A program made the position numbers and the translations under genes. From a virus: a stretch of 64,000 nt of DNA. The DNA lies in IMG/VR virus record IMGVR_UViG_3300020416_000001, positions 1-64,000 of that record; one strand, written 5' to 3'. The notes beneath the pieces are model-generated. The model was not told where the DNA came from. It searched no databases and saw nothing but the letters and a program-made list of their open reading frames with translations. This document shows positions 31,491-39,843 of this stretch, piece by piece. Position 1 is the stretch's first letter; each line of letters begins with the position of its first letter.

Positions 31491-31835
31491 ATGAACCCAT
31501 TCAAAAAAATTGATGATTCAACCTATCAGGATAGCGACGGCACACTATACAAACCTATCCCCCTATATGAAGATTATTATGTTTCGAACCTAGGGAACAT
31601 ATATTCAACTAAGTGGGGTAAATGGAAAAAATTGAAAATTCATCTAAATGAAAATGGTTATCGTCGTGTAACCCTAAGGCAGAATGGTAAGACAGTAGTA
31701 AGGCGAGTTGCGAAACTTACCGCACTTGCATTCATCTCGGCACACTCTAGTCAGGTTAACGTATTACACAGGGATGGTAATAAACTGAATGACCACGTTA
31801 ACAATCTGAAACTAGCAAATCAAGCAATTTCATAA
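31491..31835 (+). CDS. NUMOD4/HNH homing endonuclease, small
   Basis: A 114-aa protein. IPLYEDYYVSNLGNIYS matches NUMOD4; the C-terminal VLHRDGNKLNDHVNNLKLA (H93, N97, N100) is an HNH_3 core lacking a long DNA-binding tail. Starts right after the oxygenase stop. Free-standing homing endonucleases spread between related phages by cutting a neighbouring allele. Confidence 0.8.
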   Translation: MNPFKKIDDSTYQDSDGTLYKPIPLYEDYYVSNLGNIYSTKWGKWKKLKIHLNENGYRRVTLRQNGKTVVRRVAKLTALAFISAHSSQVNVLHRDGNKLNDHVNNLKLANQAIS

Positions 31836-31842
31836 ATGTACA

Positions 31843-31850
31843 AATAAATA
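31843..31850 (+). promoter_or_regulatory. late promoter variant AATAAATA
   Basis: AATAAATA just after the HNH gene, followed by a 165-base leader before the next ATG (32015). Confidence 0.4.
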
Positions 31851-31928
31851 TGTTTGAGTGTTTTATATCTCTCAGTAATGCACGGATGAATAGCAACCTT
31901 AGACCCTAACATATCGACATCACTCTGT

Positions 31929-31966
31929 CAACCTCTGAGGGGAAATTGTAATATTTCAGAGGGTTG
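31929..31966 (+). other. stem-loop in leader of the gene at 32015
   Basis: CAACCTCTGA (31929) pairs with TCAGAGGGTTG (ending 31966) with one bulged base around a 17-base loop. There is no T-run, so it is not a simple terminator. The rest of 31836-32014 shows no gene. Confidence 0.5.
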
Positions 31967-32014
31967 CATTATTCCCCCCTATGGTATAGAATCAATCCGT
32001 CGTTATTCAATACT

Positions 32015-32161
32015 ATGGGACGCACTTACAAACGTAATGACACATACAAATCGAATAGAGCGAAATCGTTAAGAGAGAAACGAGACAATCACAAACAGAC
32101 AGAGTACAAACCACCCTACCACAATCCGAGTAAAAAGTCAAGCAAGAAAAAAGATGAATGA
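32015..32161 (+). CDS. small basic hypothetical protein
   Basis: A 48-aa, strongly basic, disordered protein from ATG 32015 (MGRTYKRNDTYKSNRAKSLR; tail SKKSSKKKDE). Could bind nucleic acid. Its stop overlaps the next ATG. Confidence 0.55.
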   Translation: MGRTYKRNDTYKSNRAKSLREKRDNHKQTEYKPPYHNPSKKSSKKKDE

Positions 32162-32291
32162 ACTGACTAAGGACTGGATCGATCTACTACTTGACGAACC
32201 CGACGAGGATATGATACAATTAGACTATGAACAAAACGAACCCGAACCCTATGACGATTTAACAGAAATGACAATCATTTTCAATGACTAG
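32154..32291 (+). CDS. 45-aa acidic hypothetical protein
   Basis: Frame from ATG 32154 overlapping both neighbours: MNELTKDWIDLLLDEPDEDM then a strongly acidic tail. Opposite in charge to its neighbour at 32015. Function unknown. Confidence 0.5.
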   Translation: MNELTKDWIDLLLDEPDEDMIQLDYEQNEPEPYDDLTEMTIIFND

Positions 32292-32460
32292 ATTTGAGTT
32301 TCTAAATGAGTTAGTCGAGTCCAGTAGTTGCCCACCCTCGGAGTTAATCGAGTGGGGTCAGTTCTTGCTAGATACTGAACTACAACCCCACTTCAATAAG
32401 CATCAAAAAATATTGATGTATCTCGTCGCTGAGGGGTGTTGCTATTGGGTGCCAACTTAG
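32284..32460 (+). CDS. 58-aa hypothetical protein
   Basis: Frame from ATG 32284 overlapping the previous gene by 8 bases. Helical RFEFLNELVESSS then ELIEWGQFLLDTEL and a Cys-rich EGCCYW end. Function unknown. The 120-bp gap that follows contains a perfect 6-bp hairpin CGAAAT-CGC-ATTTCG (32529-32543) and nothing coding. Confidence 0.5.
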   Translation: MTRFEFLNELVESSSCPPSELIEWGQFLLDTELQPHFNKHQKILMYLVAEGCCYWVPT

Positions 32461-32580
32461 TCGGGTCGGTGCATATTAAAAAGGGAACCTAGTGATAACC
32501 TACAACAGTATAGGGACGAGTATATTATCGAAATCGCATTTCGGGTCCCCCCATATACAAAAAAATTTTCCAAGTAAAAA

Positions 32581-33000
32581 ATGACCAAAAAGATCGATTC
32601 GTACCGTGAAGAGTACAAGGAGTGGTTAGGGAGAGAATGGAAAGGACAGAAAGGAGGAGGATGCTTCAAACTCCTCTATGATTATGGTATTGCTACTGGG
32701 TATCACACTTGTAAGGAGGATTACTCATTCAATCACCGATCATTCCTCAAGAACATCTGGGAGGACGAAGGATGGACTGCCATCAAGGTTTCCGAGATGG
32801 GCGATGAGTTCGGTATCGAGGATCTGGAGAAGTATGACATATTGCTGATGAACTTAGAGAGTAATCGCCTCAATCACGGTGCTTTGTATCTTGGAGAGGG
32901 ATTCGTATTACACCATAAGGCATTTGACGTATCACGGATAGAAAAAGTAAAACCCTATATAGGGCAGACACTATACGTGATACGAAAGAATGTCTCATAG
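32581..33000 (+). CDS. NlpC/P60-like phage hydrolase
   Basis: A 139-aa protein of the NlpC/P60 type found at phage tail tips (lambda gpK-like). GGGCFKLLYDYG gives the catalytic Cys28; NHGALYLGEGFVLHH supplies His99 and His111 or 112. These enzymes cleave peptide bonds of peptidoglycan. The compact size and position (not within the tail-tip cluster) leave it open whether it is structural or lytic. Confidence 0.8.
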   Translation: MTKKIDSYREEYKEWLGREWKGQKGGGCFKLLYDYGIATGYHTCKEDYSFNHRSFLKNIWEDEGWTAIKVSEMGDEFGIEDLEKYDILLMNLESNRLNHGALYLGEGFVLHHKAFDVSRIEKVKPYIGQTLYVIRKNVS

Positions 33001-33157
33001 GTATATACTTCCCATAGAGGAGGATGAAGAAAGTGGAGAACTTCTGCTCAATCTACCAGACGAGTTACTTGACGAAATGGGATGGTACTTTGGTGATGAG
33101 TTAGAATATTCCATTGAAGACGATCAACTTACACTTCGAAAGTTCAAAGAACCTTAG
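32990..33157 (+). CDS. AbrB/SpoVT-like small protein
   Basis: A 55-aa frame from ATG 32990 overlapping the previous stop. LPDELLDEMGWYFGDELEYSI followed by DDQLTLRK has the swapped-hairpin pattern of SpoVT/AbrB-type DNA-binding subunits. It could be an antitoxin-like or regulatory protein. Its target is unknown. Confidence 0.6.
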   Translation: MSHRYILPIEEDEESGELLLNLPDELLDEMGWYFGDELEYSIEDDQLTLRKFKEP

Positions 33158-33158
33158 T

Positions 33159-33362
33159 ATGAAGAAACCTTTATCATTTGATAAGTTAGGTATTGAACAT
33201 AAACGTGTCATTTATGCTGCAATACGTTACTATCAAGGTAACGGACTCACATCACAGTCTATTACCGAGTATAATAAATGTGATGAGATCTTAAATTCTA
33301 TCTCAGACACCTTGAACCGTTATGATCTTGGAACCCATCCCGACTTCGAATGTGACATCTAA
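33159..33362 (+). CDS. small helical hypothetical protein
   Basis: A 67-aa protein from ATG 33159 (MKKPLSFDKLGIEHKRVIYA), one base after the previous stop. Helical, with a C-terminus overlapping the next gene. Function unknown. Confidence 0.55.
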   Translation: MKKPLSFDKLGIEHKRVIYAAIRYYQGNGLTSQSITEYNKCDEILNSISDTLNRYDLGTHPDFECDI

Positions 33363-33534
33363 AGAGGAGTGGACAATTACAATCTCCAAAGAGGAGAGAC
33401 AGTTGATTGTGAACTCTGGTGCGTGGGCACTGATGTACAAACCTGAGGTATGTGGTGGTAAAGAACTAGCAAAGGTTCAAGCATTGCATAGGTCTCTGAG
33501 AGAGAAGTTAGGAGTTACCGAGGGTTTCGTATGA
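33322..33534 (+). CDS. small hypothetical protein
   Basis: A 70-aa protein; the middle ISKEERQLIVNSGAWALMYK and helix KELAKVQALHRSLREKLG are clearly protein-like. Overlaps its neighbours at both ends; the true start may be a little downstream of 33322. Function unknown. Confidence 0.55.
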   Translation: MILEPIPTSNVTSKEEWTITISKEERQLIVNSGAWALMYKPEVCGGKELAKVQALHRSLREKLGVTEGFV

Positions 33535-34103
33535 GTTATTCACACAAGATGCAGCACCAACGTGTTGTAGACAATTTTCTACCAGAGGAGGAGTTCCTTA
33601 AGATGAGGGACGAGATCTGTGGTGATCAGTGTTTTCCTTGGTATTTGAATCACGCAAAGGTGATGCACGTAGCAAGGATGATAGACCCAGACTTACAGGC
33701 AAAGGAAATATATAACTGGCAGATGGTTCACAAGTTCTATGAAGGAGGAAGACCACAGAGTCCACAGTGGGATCTGATCTTACCTCTTATCAATAGAATC
33801 CAACCCAGAGCACTGATACGTGTCAAGGCAAATTTGAATCATCATACTGATGAACTTATCGAATACGATTATCATACTGACTGTGGGGAGTATCATCCTG
33901 ATGGTGGTGAGAACGTCTTCAAAGGCGCTACAACCGCTGTGTACTATCTAAATGATAACGATGGTTATACATTCTTTAAGGATGGCACTAGAGTGGAATC
34001 TAAGGCGAATCGAATAGTCTTCTTTCCTGTTAACATTCCACACGCAGGTACATCAACAACAAACAGCAAATTTAGATTTGTGCTAAACTTAAATTACTTT
34101 TAG
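33531..34103 (+). CDS. 2OG-Fe(II) oxygenase-like protein
   Basis: A 190-aa protein. YHTDCGEYHPDGG (H115, D117), TTAVYYLNDNDGYTFFKDG, IPHAGTSTTN (H171) and FRFVLNLN (R182) give the complete iron and 2OG-binding pattern. Closest in layout to the genes at 15925 and 18475. It is the seventh oxygenase-type protein in the window. It may be a protein hydroxylase as in other marine T4-like phages; substrate unknown. Confidence 0.85.
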   Translation: MSYSHKMQHQRVVDNFLPEEEFLKMRDEICGDQCFPWYLNHAKVMHVARMIDPDLQAKEIYNWQMVHKFYEGGRPQSPQWDLILPLINRIQPRALIRVKANLNHHTDELIEYDYHTDCGEYHPDGGENVFKGATTAVYYLNDNDGYTFFKDGTRVESKANRIVFFPVNIPHAGTSTTNSKFRFVLNLNYF

Positions 34104-34158
34104 GTATTAAACTACTGAGACGTTACCCCGCGAGCGTCGTAACTATTCTGAAAACACT

Positions 34159-35043
34159 ATGAAATACGAACTCTATACCTGGCCCTATGAAAAATCGTGG
34201 GATCTGGACTGGGAACCTAACTTTATCCAACCTCTGAATACTAAGAACTCTGGGAGTGATGTGCAAGCACCGCGACGGAAGCAATTATTGGAGGAACTAG
34301 AAGAAAAGGGAGATGATGAACTAATCCAAGTGTTAGGTCTGAGAGGATGTAAGAGAGGGACCGTAGTCACAACACTGCCGAATGAGATCTGGCGATGTAT
34401 GAGACATTATGATTCTGGTAAGGAGGTTATCTTACCTTACTACCACGTGAGTAATCTAGGGCGAGTTGTCAGTCACGTGCATCATCCTTCTCATAATAAG
34501 AGAACTAAGCAGACTGCAACGTGGTCAAAACAATATAACTGTCTAGCGTTCGGTAAGATGAAGAGTCAGAAAGGTCTGGACGGTAAGTGGAGAGATCGTG
34601 TTCACTATAAGATTAAGTATCGTGATGGTGATAAGTGGTATTTCTATCCTATCCTTCTACCTGAGGGAGTGGAGGGTAAGTATGCTCCATTTGTAAGTTG
34701 TGCAGCACAGCACGGAACAAAAGATATTGGAGCGCATATGATTATTGCTTCTACCTTTATTGACATATGTGATCATCCTCCTAACTGTAGAGATGAGAAC
34801 TTCCTAAAGGATATTGGATGGAAGCGTATGTCTAAGAAGGGAAAGCGGAAGATGTCTGCTCTCTTCGAGATTGATCATTGTAACCAAAAGTGTTATGATA
34901 ACAGATGGACAAACCTCGAACGTAAGAGAGGTGTTGACAATAACTTCGAATCACTGATTGCTCGTGGTGGAAACCATAGTAATAGTCACGATGATGTCTT
35001 TGTCAGTAAGCAAGTTCCTGTACTAGATGAGTTTTTTGTATGA
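34159..35043 (+). CDS. NUMOD4/HNH homing endonuclease, long
   Basis: A 294-aa protein. NEIWRCMRHYDSGKEVILPY with YHVSNLGRVVS (about 75-105) is NUMOD4; FEIDHCNQKCYDNRWTNLERK (from 237) is the HNH core (H240, N252). A basic middle of about 130 residues is the DNA-binding part. The 55-bp gap before it contains no gene. Free-standing homing endonuclease. Confidence 0.8.
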   Translation: MKYELYTWPYEKSWDLDWEPNFIQPLNTKNSGSDVQAPRRKQLLEELEEKGDDELIQVLGLRGCKRGTVVTTLPNEIWRCMRHYDSGKEVILPYYHVSNLGRVVSHVHHPSHNKRTKQTATWSKQYNCLAFGKMKSQKGLDGKWRDRVHYKIKYRDGDKWYFYPILLPEGVEGKYAPFVSCAAQHGTKDIGAHMIIASTFIDICDHPPNCRDENFLKDIGWKRMSKKGKRKMSALFEIDHCNQKCYDNRWTNLERKRGVDNNFESLIARGGNHSNSHDDVFVSKQVPVLDEFFV

Positions 35044-35330
35044 GCATTGAATTCCCAAAAGATGAACAACCTATCCCAGGTGTACCAAAGTTCGAGACCT
35101 ATCAGGAAGAACTAGAGTGGCGCTTTGAGAAGATCTCAGAGTCAATCAAGAATCTGGCAGAAAGGTCAATGCAACACGAGACATTCCTGATGAGGGGTGC
35201 TGATATGATTCAGTACAAACCCCCAGGTGCGGATAAGCATCTAAACCTGACGCAGTTATTTGACGATCTGTATGGCAGACTAAATACCTTGGAGGAAAAA
35301 CTATCTCAACGTGAGCATATATCTGATTGA
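35040..35330 (+). CDS. small coiled-coil hypothetical protein
   Basis: A 96-aa protein starting in an ATGA overlap. Coiled-coil parts at both ends (FRFEKISESIKNLAERS-type heptads, and DLYGRLNTLEEKL) separated by IQYKPPGADKHLNL. Found next to a structural gene, it may be a baseplate linker or chaperone. A CTAAATA near its end precedes the next gene. Confidence 0.65.
   Translation: MSIEFPKDEQPIPGVPKFETYQEELEWRFEKISESIKNLAERSMQHETFLMRGADMIQYKPPGADKHLNLTQLFDDLYGRLNTLEEKLSQREHISD
35280..35286 (+). promoter_or_regulatory. late promoter CTAAATA
   Basis: CTAAATA lies in the coding sequence of the small gene before, 24 bases upstream of the GTG of the 1143-aa gene. Confidence 0.45.
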
Positions 35331-38300
35331 GACGGGTCGTAGTTACGAGAATCCGATTGATTCTTTTGACTATCAACGTCTTTACACTACTGATGATCAC
35401 CCGTCCTTTTCAGGTACTGATGAGGATGGTTCTCCCTATGGACGTATTGAGATAGAAGGTGCAGGACCAGGGTCATATGCTTTCGGACGAGACGAGGTAT
35501 ATTACATTGGTATTCAGAATGAGACTTGTATAGCACACTGTGATGCAGAGAGACGAGAAGTCTATCGTTTCTACAGTGGTAGAAGAGAGGATCATACTTA
35601 TTGGTATGAGACTGCTATGCCTGACAAAGCACCTCAAAACCCACAACGATATAATAGAGAACCCCGAAACGGAATCTGGGCGTTCTATTTGATGAAAAAT
35701 TCCCAGACGGGATCGCAACCAGTATATCTGCACTATGATTCTTCAAACTTTAATTCTTATTTCTCTAGTTCTTCTAGTGGTTCTATAGAACTATTGGGAT
35801 ATATCTTTACATCTTCTAGTGCTCCTAGTGATGTATTGAATCCTAATGAACAAACAATACCTTTATATCACTATAGAAAGAATATAAACGGTCACTATGA
35901 TGATTTCTATACTGTAGATCCTGCCAATGAGGTCAATCTACAGACTGGTGTCCCAGGAGTTCCTGACCCTGCTAAACCATTCCAACAAGAATACCAGTAT
36001 GTTGGCATCTATGGGTATGTGCTTAGTGCATTTGCTCCTAGAAAGAAGAAAACTGTTATTGATACTGGTGGTCCACAGAACACTGGAGAGGTTGACCGCT
36101 CTAGTTGGTACAGTTACGGAAGTGGATATGATGAAGATGACTATAGAGATCAAACACTAACACCTGCACAACAAGGATGGGGTGATCCTAACAACGCAGA
36201 CATCATCTCAGGTGATGCAAACTTCGAATGGTACTTCGGTAAGAATGGTGCTGTCAAGTGTGCACTGCCTAGGTTCTTAGGATTCCACGATGCCTTTGAA
36301 GGGCAGTTTGTGTACTACTTGTATGACACAGAGAAACCTTTTAATGGTCCTGTGTTTGGTATCAACTTCACTACTACTGATGCACCTTGTTTTGATGGTG
36401 ATGATTATGGTGGTGTACAGACTCCTAACGTACAATACTACTCTGTTTACTATAAAATACGTGATGATGCGTGGCAAACACAGAAAACACGCTTAACTGT
36501 CTCTGCTCCTAACGCAGATAACATCGCTGACTCGTTCTGGGCAGTAGGAACGGACGATCAGATGGTGTTTTTCCGTTATACATCGTCAACTGGTGCGTTT
36601 TTAGTCGGAGAAACACTCAAAGGATGGTTAATTACCCAAGTTAGGTACTTTGGAGACGAACTTAGGTGCGGTTACATACGTTTGCAGCACAAAAAAGCAA
36701 GAAATGGACAGGAATTTAGTTACAATGAGGTAATTACGGCACAGGACGGTGCAACTGGACTCGTTTTGGCGGGTTATGGCATAAAAGACAAGGCAGCGTT
36801 CTTCGGAGTGTACGAATTTCCGAAAAGAATCTCATATTTTAAGATAAAAGTCGATAATAGAGCGTTAATACCAAAAAGAACGCTTGATGAAGCGATTATT
36901 GAGGCAACTATTGACGAACAGGGGCGTGTTGCGTCGGCAGAGATCATAAATGCAGGTCTAGGTTATATAAATCCCGATGTTATCGTGTCAGTTCCCGATG
37001 AATTCAAGGAAGAGGGGTTTGCAGACACCGCAGACAACGTTGTGGAGTCATTTGAGGACGGAAGGTTTGCAAAATACAATATTAACGTCGAAACTTCGGA
37101 TGAATTCAAAACTGCAGACAAGGCACCGCGTGCTTTGGGACGAAAACTGAGAGATGAGAAGTTTTTGACTGATGCAGGATTCGCAAGAGAGATCAGACAG
37201 GCAAAAGCACGTATTACACTGAATGAGCAAGGTGCTGTTAAGACTGTAACCATTACTGAGAAGGGAAAGGGTTACACACCTGGAGATAAGGTTGCAATTT
37301 ACGTTGTGGAGCGAGAAATCGAGGTTAGAGCGGATGAATTCATTGGTGATCCTATGAAAGGGGTAACTGAGAAGATGAATAACACATTTTCCGACCCAGA
37401 TATGCCTATGGCGGATACTCCTGCATATATTCTCAATGAAAACGGTGATAAAGTCGAAGTTTCGACTAATACACTGTTTGATGAGGGTCTAGGAACGTAT
37501 AATAGCGTAGTTGGTGAGTTTGATCACACTGTTGAGACAAATATAGTCACTTCTTACATCGAAGCACACGATAAGAGCGATACTGAGAAGATGAAGTTCT
37601 GTAAAGATGTGCTTCCTGTCAAGTGTTTAGATCTAGGAATCGGTGGTGAGTGGCATAATTTAAGAAATTACATCAATCCATCAGAAATTTTCTCTTCTGC
37701 AAAGCAGTATAATCCTAACTTGGAGAAGGAAGAGGAGGAACTTGCACGTATTGTTGCAGAAGGAGAGGAAACATCACAGATAATCAACAACAGAATGAAC
37801 AATGGGATGGTTGGATTCCTCGGTGGAGACTGTCTTGAGGTATCTCAGTCAACACTTTACGGTGTTAGACGCTTCTTTGACATACCTTGTCCCTATACTG
37901 AGTTGGGTAAAGACGGTGTTTCACGAACTTTTGGTTATTTGCCGTACAAATATTGCGGATCTGACAGAGAAAGTGCACAAATTAGGGTAACAATGGAGGT
38001 AGAAGGTAATGTAATTAAGAAAGGAGAGGCAATAAACACTGATTTTATTGATTTTCTGAAGACATTACCCAAACCAACCCTTACTAGACCGCGCCCAACC
38101 ACAAATACCAGTGGAAAATCGCACGCTTGTAAGCGAGGAAGCAATGTAGAGGGTAAATGTTACTCAACTGGCAAAGGTCAATACACATTTGTGCCTGATT
38201 CTGGGGATGAAAACACGTTTGACTTCTACGGTACTGAGTTAGAGCAGTTAGAAACGTGGTTAGGTGCAGGTAATTTCACTGGATACGGTGCAGGAACTGC

Positions 38301-38742
38301 AACATACACTGTGACAGACCCTAATACTGGTACATCTGTTCCTTATACTGAGAATTACAACACGATTCAGATCGTAGCGTGCAGTGGAGGTAAGTTCCCT
38401 AACCCGTGTTGGCACAATTTTGTCACAGATGGTGTACTTGATGTGTACAATGCATACGATAGTTCGGGAAATGCTTCCGTAACTTGGGGTGCAAATATGT
38501 GTACGTCACCTCCATTCAATAATTACCTCTTGAGTTGTGAAGCATTGAGGAGTGTTATCTTCTCAACCATCGCATTTGACCCAGGTGCGATCTCAGATGT
38601 TGACAATAACATTGAACTTGCTCCTATTGGGGGAAGATTGAACTATACAAACTACTTGACTGGCGCAACTATCCTCCTTGATAGATCGCTAGATAGATTT
38701 GGGAACCCATATTTCGAAGAATGTGACTTGGAGACCTACTAA
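35311..38742 (+). CDS. large virion structural protein with DUF5648-like N-terminal repeats
   Basis: A 1143-aa protein, GTG start. The N-terminal 250 residues contain paired segments like DUF5648 (REVYRFYSGRREDHTYWYE; PLYHYRKNINGHYDDFYTVD followed by YQYVGIYGYVLS), a fold seen in extracellular and surface proteins. The middle has GxGY modules (AGLGYINPDVIVSV; GKGYTPGDKVAIYV) shared with the 6920-aa protein. The rest is mixed and Cys-containing. It lies just before the PAAR tip gene, so a baseplate hub or tail-tip role is plausible. Codon use shifts between about 36.5 and 37.2 kb. Confidence 0.75.
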   Translation: MSIYLIETGRSYENPIDSFDYQRLYTTDDHPSFSGTDEDGSPYGRIEIEGAGPGSYAFGRDEVYYIGIQNETCIAHCDAERREVYRFYSGRREDHTYWYETAMPDKAPQNPQRYNREPRNGIWAFYLMKNSQTGSQPVYLHYDSSNFNSYFSSSSSGSIELLGYIFTSSSAPSDVLNPNEQTIPLYHYRKNINGHYDDFYTVDPANEVNLQTGVPGVPDPAKPFQQEYQYVGIYGYVLSAFAPRKKKTVIDTGGPQNTGEVDRSSWYSYGSGYDEDDYRDQTLTPAQQGWGDPNNADIISGDANFEWYFGKNGAVKCALPRFLGFHDAFEGQFVYYLYDTEKPFNGPVFGINFTTTDAPCFDGDDYGGVQTPNVQYYSVYYKIRDDAWQTQKTRLTVSAPNADNIADSFWAVGTDDQMVFFRYTSSTGAFLVGETLKGWLITQVRYFGDELRCGYIRLQHKKARNGQEFSYNEVITAQDGATGLVLAGYGIKDKAAFFGVYEFPKRISYFKIKVDNRALIPKRTLDEAIIEATIDEQGRVASAEIINAGLGYINPDVIVSVPDEFKEEGFADTADNVVESFEDGRFAKYNINVETSDEFKTADKAPRALGRKLRDEKFLTDAGFAREIRQAKARITLNEQGAVKTVTITEKGKGYTPGDKVAIYVVEREIEVRADEFIGDPMKGVTEKMNNTFSDPDMPMADTPAYILNENGDKVEVSTNTLFDEGLGTYNSVVGEFDHTVETNIVTSYIEAHDKSDTEKMKFCKDVLPVKCLDLGIGGEWHNLRNYINPSEIFSSAKQYNPNLEKEEEELARIVAEGEETSQIINNRMNNGMVGFLGGDCLEVSQSTLYGVRRFFDIPCPYTELGKDGVSRTFGYLPYKYCGSDRESAQIRVTMEVEGNVIKKGEAINTDFIDFLKTLPKPTLTRPRPTTNTSGKSHACKRGSNVEGKCYSTGKGQYTFVPDSGDENTFDFYGTELEQLETWLGAGNFTGYGAGTATYTVTDPNTGTSVPYTENYNTIQIVACSGGKFPNPCWHNFVTDGVLDVYNAYDSSGNASVTWGANMCTSPPFNNYLLSCEALRSVIFSTIAFDPGAISDVDNNIELAPIGGRLNYTNYLTGATILLDRSLDRFGNPYFEECDLETY

Positions 38743-39284
38743 TGGCACTAGGATTAGCAAAACCAGTAGCAAATCATAACGGTTTGCCCTGTACAGGACA
38801 CGGAATACCCATTCCGTCAACAATACACTCAACACAATCGTGTGGAACACCACCGATTAGGTTAGGAATTGTGATGAAAAACAAAACTTGTCTGTGGCCA
38901 CCCACGCCTTTAGTCTCTTTGACTGGTCTAAATCCCTTCAGAGCGATGGTTGTGGTCAATAAAATACCTATAATGATCAAAGGTGATGTGTTCACTCCTC
39001 ATTCGTCACCAACAACTAACATTATTAACTATTTGTGTCCTTGTGGTAAGGCAACCTGTATCATTCCTACTCCAACAATTTGCTCCCTACTGACTGCTGA
39101 AGATATTACAGGTGGTCATCCTAGGGTTCTTGATACTGGGTTCTACCAGTCTGTGAGAGCGTTTAAGATACCCATAGGTAGATTGGGTGATAACTTAGGT
39201 AAAGGCAGTCTACCGCCCGTCAGCATAGGGTATCCGTGTATGTCTAAGATTGCATACGGATCACCTAATGTCCTTGCGGGATAA
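38742..39284 (+). CDS. PAAR-domain spike-tip protein (T4 gp5.4-like)
   Basis: A 180-aa protein. ATG overlaps the previous stop. Alternating Gly/Pro/His turns (GLPCTGHGIPIPSTIHST; HSSPTTNIINYLCPCGKATC; SIGYPCMSKIAYGSPNVLAG) fit the conical PAAR fold that caps the tail spike and pierces the outer membrane, often holding a metal ion with His and Cys. T4 gp5.4 is shorter (about 97 aa); the extension here may be a second half of the cone. Confidence 0.8.
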   Translation: MALGLAKPVANHNGLPCTGHGIPIPSTIHSTQSCGTPPIRLGIVMKNKTCLWPPTPLVSLTGLNPFRAMVVVNKIPIMIKGDVFTPHSSPTTNIINYLCPCGKATCIIPTPTICSLLTAEDITGGHPRVLDTGFYQSVRAFKIPIGRLGDNLGKGSLPPVSIGYPCMSKIAYGSPNVLAG

Positions 39285-39290
39285 GTATGC

Positions 39291-39317
39291 TATAATTTTC
39301 GAGTAGTTTGATTACTC
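39291..39317 (+). promoter_or_regulatory. possible promoter and hairpin before the 39.3-kb small genes
   Basis: TATAAT at 39291-39296, then a GAGTA-GTTTGAT-TACTC hairpin (39301-39317) five bases before the ATG at 39322. No clear -35 and no late octamer. The hairpin could hide or expose the ribosome site. Confidence 0.4.
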
Positions 39318-39321
39318 TCTA

Positions 39322-39468
39322 ATGGCAAAGGCAAAAGTCGGTCTCGGTGGAGGCGTCTTTATCCAAGCAATTCCAAAGAGCACCCGTCAAGGAAACGGGA
39401 AAAACACAAAATACTCGGCAACATCTAGGAATGGTGCTAAGAAAAAATATCGAGGACAAGGTAAATGA
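39322..39468 (+). CDS. 48-aa basic conserved protein
   Basis: Frame from ATG 39322: MAKAKVGLGGGVFIQAIPKS, then a Lys/Arg/Gly-rich, disordered tail (KYSATSRNGAKKKYRGQGK). Its stop overlaps the next start (ATGA). I recognise this type of very small basic protein from T4-like cyanophage structural regions, with no function assigned. Confidence 0.65.
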   Translation: MAKAKVGLGGGVFIQAIPKSTRQGNGKNTKYSATSRNGAKKKYRGQGK

Positions 39469-39635
39469 GACCAGAGACCAGACACGCAATGGAGATGCTA
39501 TGGGGGGCAAAATGGAACTTGCCAACTGCAGCACTCCACTGTGGTCTAACAAACAAAGAAATGAAAATCACTTTCAATGAATATTGTGCCCTTCACCCCC
39601 CAACGGAGGAATATGAGTTCGAAAGGTCTAAATAA
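39465..39635 (+). CDS. 56-aa conserved small protein
   Basis: Frame from ATG 39465: MRPETRHAMEMLWGAKWNLP, LHCGLTNKEMKITFNEYCAL, PPTEEYEFERSK. Coupled by ATGA to the gene before. The sequence type is familiar from T4-like cyanophages next to gp25. Function unknown. Confidence 0.7.
   Translation: MRPETRHAMEMLWGAKWNLPTAALHCGLTNKEMKITFNEYCALHPPTEEYEFERSK
39627..39634 (+). promoter_or_regulatory. late promoter TCTAAATA
   Basis: TCTAAATA overlaps the end of the 56-aa gene, 60 bases before the ATG at 39694. Likely drives the baseplate block starting there. Confidence 0.5.
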
Positions 39636-39693
39636 TAACAGCAGCGATAGGAACCGCTCTAAAAGTTCTTCTTTACAAACGGAGGAACGACCA

Positions 39694-39843
39694 ATGGTAC
39701 AAGTTGACAGAGCACAGTGGTTCATCGATTCTGGTATGGTTTTAGTGACTGATCCTGTTGCTGATAAATACCTAAAACAAGTCCCAAAATCGAAGGATGG
39801 CGTACAGGTTCAAAGCAGACAAGAATCTAAGCAGACAGTTTAG
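39694..39843 (+). CDS. 49-aa hypothetical protein before gp25
   Basis: From ATG 39694, preceded by a strong GGAGGA site (39681-39686). MVQVDRAQWFIDSGMVLVTD, then a basic tail. In-frame upstream ATGs at 39613 and 39577 overlap the previous gene and precede the likely promoter. The gp25 start lies inside its last codons. Confidence 0.6.
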   Translation: MVQVDRAQWFIDSGMVLVTDPVADKYLKQVPKSKDGVQVQSRQESKQTV

